Source: Corynebacterium minutissimum
Lineage (GTDB): Bacteria > Actinomycetota > Actinomycetes > Mycobacteriales > Mycobacteriaceae
Direction of reading: 5' to 3'
Assembly (NCBI RefSeq): GCF_016889765.1
Contig: NZ_CP069533.1
Coordinates: forward strand, 248,001-312,000
Length of the DNA stretch: 64,000 nt
The notes under the pieces are model-generated. The model saw nothing but the letters and a program-made list of their open reading frames with translations, was not told where the DNA came from and searched no databases. Position 1 is the first letter of the stretch. Each line of letters opens with the position of its first letter. A program made the translations under genes and the position numbers. Positions 62,056 through 64,000 of the stretch are shown in pieces.

Positions 62056-63324
62056 ATGAGCACCACCACCATCCGCCCGGACGCCTTTTTTAGTATTACC
62101 AACCCTCATAACCCACACGCCGTTGCCCGCAGCATTGCCAGGAAAGCCACCTACCAGGCCTGGCTTAGTGGCAAACCCCAACTTGAAGACGATATCGACA
62201 CCACCGCACTCAGCCTCGTCAACACCTGGGCACTAACCGAAGGACACATCAAAGCAGGACTAAGAGCCCTCCACCGCCTGGATACCCTGCCGAAGGTCAA
62301 GGCCTTGCAAGAAGAGCACTATGTGCTTGATATCGAATCCCTTATCGCTATTGACCAACCCATGTCAGCCCTTGCCGGGCCTACTACTGCCACACTAGCG
62401 CTCATTGATGGCATGCTGGCAGACTATTTCACCCCCACCAAACCCAACCAGGCCTTTCCTACTCGTAGTCAAATTCGCCGCAAAGTCCGCGACTTATGCA
62501 AAGCACTCGATGACACCATCGCCTATCGGGACACCCGCCCGAAAGACACCTACACGTTCTACTCCAACGGCACTACAGCGTGGCTTGAACTTGGAGTCGA
62601 TGAGAACACCGGCATCAAACTCGATGCCTTCATCCGCAAAACCGCCGCCCACGAAGGCCTAAGCCTTACCGAGGCCGTAAAGAAACTTCTCAGCGGTGAA
62701 ATCACCCCACCGGCAACCGTTATCCTCAATACTTATAGAGCCTGCGATGTTGACAACGCCCCAACCTATATTGAGGGCTTTGGGTGGAAAGCCACCCCCA
62801 TGCCACACGATAAACAACGCGACCTGACAAAACCTAGTGAGGAAACAGATTCCTATCGCCCAGGTGTGGGAATGCGCAAAGAAGTCGAAGGCAGAGACGG
62901 CACCTGCCGCATCAACGGATGCACTGAACCAGCCCACCACACCCAGCTTGACCACCGGCACAACTATGCCGATGGTGGTGCCACTCACCCCAGTAACTTG
63001 GCGTGTTTGTGCCAGAAGCATCACAACATGAAAACCGATGGCACTCTTCACTACCTTCTGGACCCAAATAGCGGGGATATCATCTGGCTATTTCAAAACG
63101 GCACCTGGTGCATCACCGAACCAGAAGGACCCCTAGCACCTAAACAAAAACGCTGGGCCCAAACAGTAGGCCAACACATCACCACCACCCGCACACGCAT
63201 AAGAGAAGAAGCTCAAAGACTCAAACAAGCCCTCGACGACTACCACCAACAACAAACCCAAGCACAAGAAACAGAAGCTCAAACCGGCGAGAACACCGAC
63301 CCCACCGACGACATCCCCTTCTAA
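62056..63324 (+). CDS. DUF222/HNH endonuclease domain protein
   Basis: Protein of the actinobacterial 13E12-like family, 422 residues. The N-terminal ~230 residues are the DUF222 helical region (ALTEGHIKAGLRALHRLD; LDAFIRKTAAHEGLSLTEAVKKLL). The HNH nuclease is at about residues 278-328: CRINGC, then HTQLDHRHNYADGG with the general-base His, and CLCQKHHNMK closing the zinc site. The C-terminus is a Gln/Glu/Thr tail ending DDIPF. Multiple copies of this family usually occur per genome and mobility has been suspected; function is unproven. Thr- and His-rich composition differs from its neighbours. Confidence 0.88.
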   Translation: MSTTTIRPDAFFSITNPHNPHAVARSIARKATYQAWLSGKPQLEDDIDTTALSLVNTWALTEGHIKAGLRALHRLDTLPKVKALQEEHYVLDIESLIAIDQPMSALAGPTTATLALIDGMLADYFTPTKPNQAFPTRSQIRRKVRDLCKALDDTIAYRDTRPKDTYTFYSNGTTAWLELGVDENTGIKLDAFIRKTAAHEGLSLTEAVKKLLSGEITPPATVILNTYRACDVDNAPTYIEGFGWKATPMPHDKQRDLTKPSEETDSYRPGVGMRKEVEGRDGTCRINGCTEPAHHTQLDHRHNYADGGATHPSNLACLCQKHHNMKTDGTLHYLLDPNSGDIIWLFQNGTWCITEPEGPLAPKQKRWAQTVGQHITTTRTRIREEAQRLKQALDDYHQQQTQAQETEAQTGENTDPTDDIPF

Positions 63325-63332
63325 ACCCCAGC

Positions 63333-63464
63333 CGTCGAATCAAACGACGAAGATAAGACTCACCCCCGCACAACCTCGGTCGTCGAATCAAACGACGAAG
63401 ACAATCCGAAAACTTGCTCAATAGCTCAGGACTCGAAAACGTCTCGTCGAATCAAACGACGAAG
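63333..63464. repeat. Three identical 20-nt palindromic repeats
   Basis: CGTCGAATCAAACGACGAAG occurs exactly at 63333-63352, 63381-63400 and 63445-63464, with spacers of 28 and 44 bases. Each forms a CGTCG/CGACG stem with a 7-nt loop (AATCAAA); copies 2 and 3 extend the stem to 6 bp. They start 9 bases after the HNH stop codon. No T-run follows, so they are not ordinary terminators. Confidence 0.85.
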
Positions 63465-63504
63465 GGTCGCGGGAGCCGAGGGCCGGAGGGAGATAGAGAA
63501 AAGC

Positions 63505-63563
63505 CTCCCTAACGGTAAAAAGTCGGCGCAGATTCTTGGGCGGAACTTTTAAGAGTTAGGGAG
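63505..63563. repeat. Nested inverted repeat, possible mini-element or hairpin
   Basis: Outer 9-bp arms CTCCCTAAC (63505-63513) and GTTAGGGAG (63555-63563) enclose a second set AAAAGT / ACTTTT (63517-63522 and 63545-63550). The whole 59-base unit could be a large stem-loop or a small MITE-like remnant; no target duplication is obvious. Confidence 0.6.
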
Positions 63564-63683
63564 ACTAGCCGGCCAGAGAATGCCCCGCGGGGTCCAGCGG
63601 GGTTAGGCAGTGATGCCCACGTGCTGCTGCTCGTTATGATGGTCTAGGAAGCTGGATCCTGCTGTCACAGCTGAAGGGAAAAT

Positions 63684-64000
63684 ATGACTCGCTCTATTGG
63701 ACCGACCACCGTCATCGGGGTCATCATTGCCGGATGTGCGTTGATCATCAGCGCATGCTCTGATGGTGGTTCGCACACCACAAATTCACCTGCTTTTAGT
63801 TCGGTTGAATCCAGTCCGCGAGTTTCTGAAGCTCCAGCCAGTGACAAAGTGACCCCAAAGGACTCGGGAGCGCAAAGCAGCTCGGAGGCGATGACTGCAG
63901 CACAGTTTGCGGGCATGGGTACAGCAGCGCTGGAAAATCAGCACCACATGCCCGAACGGCTGGGAGATCTCACGCCAACTAATGTGCGCGTAGGTGCCCA
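63684..64000 (+). CDS. Lipoprotein, 3'-truncated by window edge
   Basis: The frame starts at ATG 63684 with a GAAGGGA ribosome-binding site and runs off the window after 105 codons. A lipoprotein signal peptide is clear (VIGVIIAGCALIISAC, with lipobox LIISAC and Cys25). The exported part begins with a Ser/Thr/Pro-rich linker (about residues 28-75, NSPAFSSVESSPRVSEAPAS). The domain beyond is cut off, so no family can be named. Confidence 0.75.
   Translation, partial: MTRSIGPTTVIGVIIAGCALIISACSDGGSHTTNSPAFSSVESSPRVSEAPASDKVTPKDSGAQSSSEAMTAAQFAGMGTAALENQHHMPERLGDLTPTNVRVGA

Larger units (their letters stand above)
63325..63683. other. Accessory intergenic region with hairpin repeats
   Basis: The 359 bases between the HNH gene and the lipoprotein gene contain three identical 20-nt hairpin repeats and one nested inverted repeat (listed separately). 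The rest (about 63565-63670) shows no further signal except the lipoprotein ribosome-binding site GAAGGGA (63673-63679). No coding frame is credible. Confidence 0.6.

Noticed and set aside
63333..63464. CRISPR array
   Set aside because: Only three copies, 20-nt repeat, spacers of 28 and 44 bases, and no cas genes in the window.
1..64000. tRNA, rRNA or complete insertion sequences
   Set aside because: No T-loop-like GGTTCGANTCC context with a matching acceptor stem, no rRNA stretches and no transposase coding frame were found by eye.

Overview
The window is a stretch of Corynebacterium chromosome, most likely from the C. glutamicum / C. aurimucosum-like side of the genus. The evidence is gene content and order: sigB-dtxR-galE, nrdR-divS divergent from lexA, sugR-ptsI-fruK-ptsF-ptsH, miaB-miaA-dapF-hflX around gluABCD, recA-recX, bioYMN, pspA-clgR-cinA-pgsA, ftsK, RNase J, and dapA-thyX-dapB. 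Many genes have a -10-like box 6-9 nt before the start codon, as in leaderless actinobacterial mRNAs. The exact species cannot be read from the sequence. No rRNA, tRNA, complete insertion sequence, prophage or CRISPR array was seen.

Layout. 1-9.2 kb: 3' part of sigB, dtxR (iron regulator) and galE; a convergent DUF4192 gene; a PAC2 protein; a Ski2-like helicase with a DUF3516-type tail; a VIT/CCC1-type transporter. 9.3-16.8 kb: peroxide defence (ahpC-ahpD divergent from oxyR), a low-complexity membrane protein and the helicase hrpA. 16.8-18.8 kb: SOS and dNTP block (nrdR and divS divergent from lexA, with several LexA half-sites between). 19.2-25.6 kb: PTS sugar uptake (sugR, ptsI, fruK, ptsF, ptsH); the fruR gene that I recall between ptsI and fruK in C. 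glutamicum is absent. 25.6-29.6 kb: an FtsX-type ABC transporter and a uracil permease.

29.6-41 kb: hflX, dapF, miaA and miaB with several actinobacterial proteins of unknown role, including one with a Gly/Cys-rich tail. 41-44.4 kb: glutamate uptake (gluABCD). 44.4-50.9 kb: recA-recX, a small lipoprotein, biotin uptake bioYMN with a BioQ-like operator, and the envelope/proteostasis pair pspA and clgR, followed by cinA and pgsA. 51.5-57.1 kb: a YciI protein, a TerC-type exporter behind a clear yybP-ykoY (Mn2+) riboswitch, ftsK, and a TIGR03085 protein. 57.2-61.7 kb: RNase J, dapA, thyX and dapB on one strand. 62-64 kb: accessory-looking end with a DUF222/HNH nuclease, three identical 20-nt hairpin repeats, a nested inverted repeat and the start of a lipoprotein.

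The genes are mostly core housekeeping. The most notable signals are regulatory: the terC riboswitch, in which the same CCTCC segment can close the aptamer or mask the Shine-Dalgarno; an inverted pair of perfect DnaA boxes at 3.9 kb; the BioQ-like and TACCCC/GGGGTA palindromes before bioY; the sigma-E/H-type promoter of clgR; and the triple hairpin repeat after the HNH gene.
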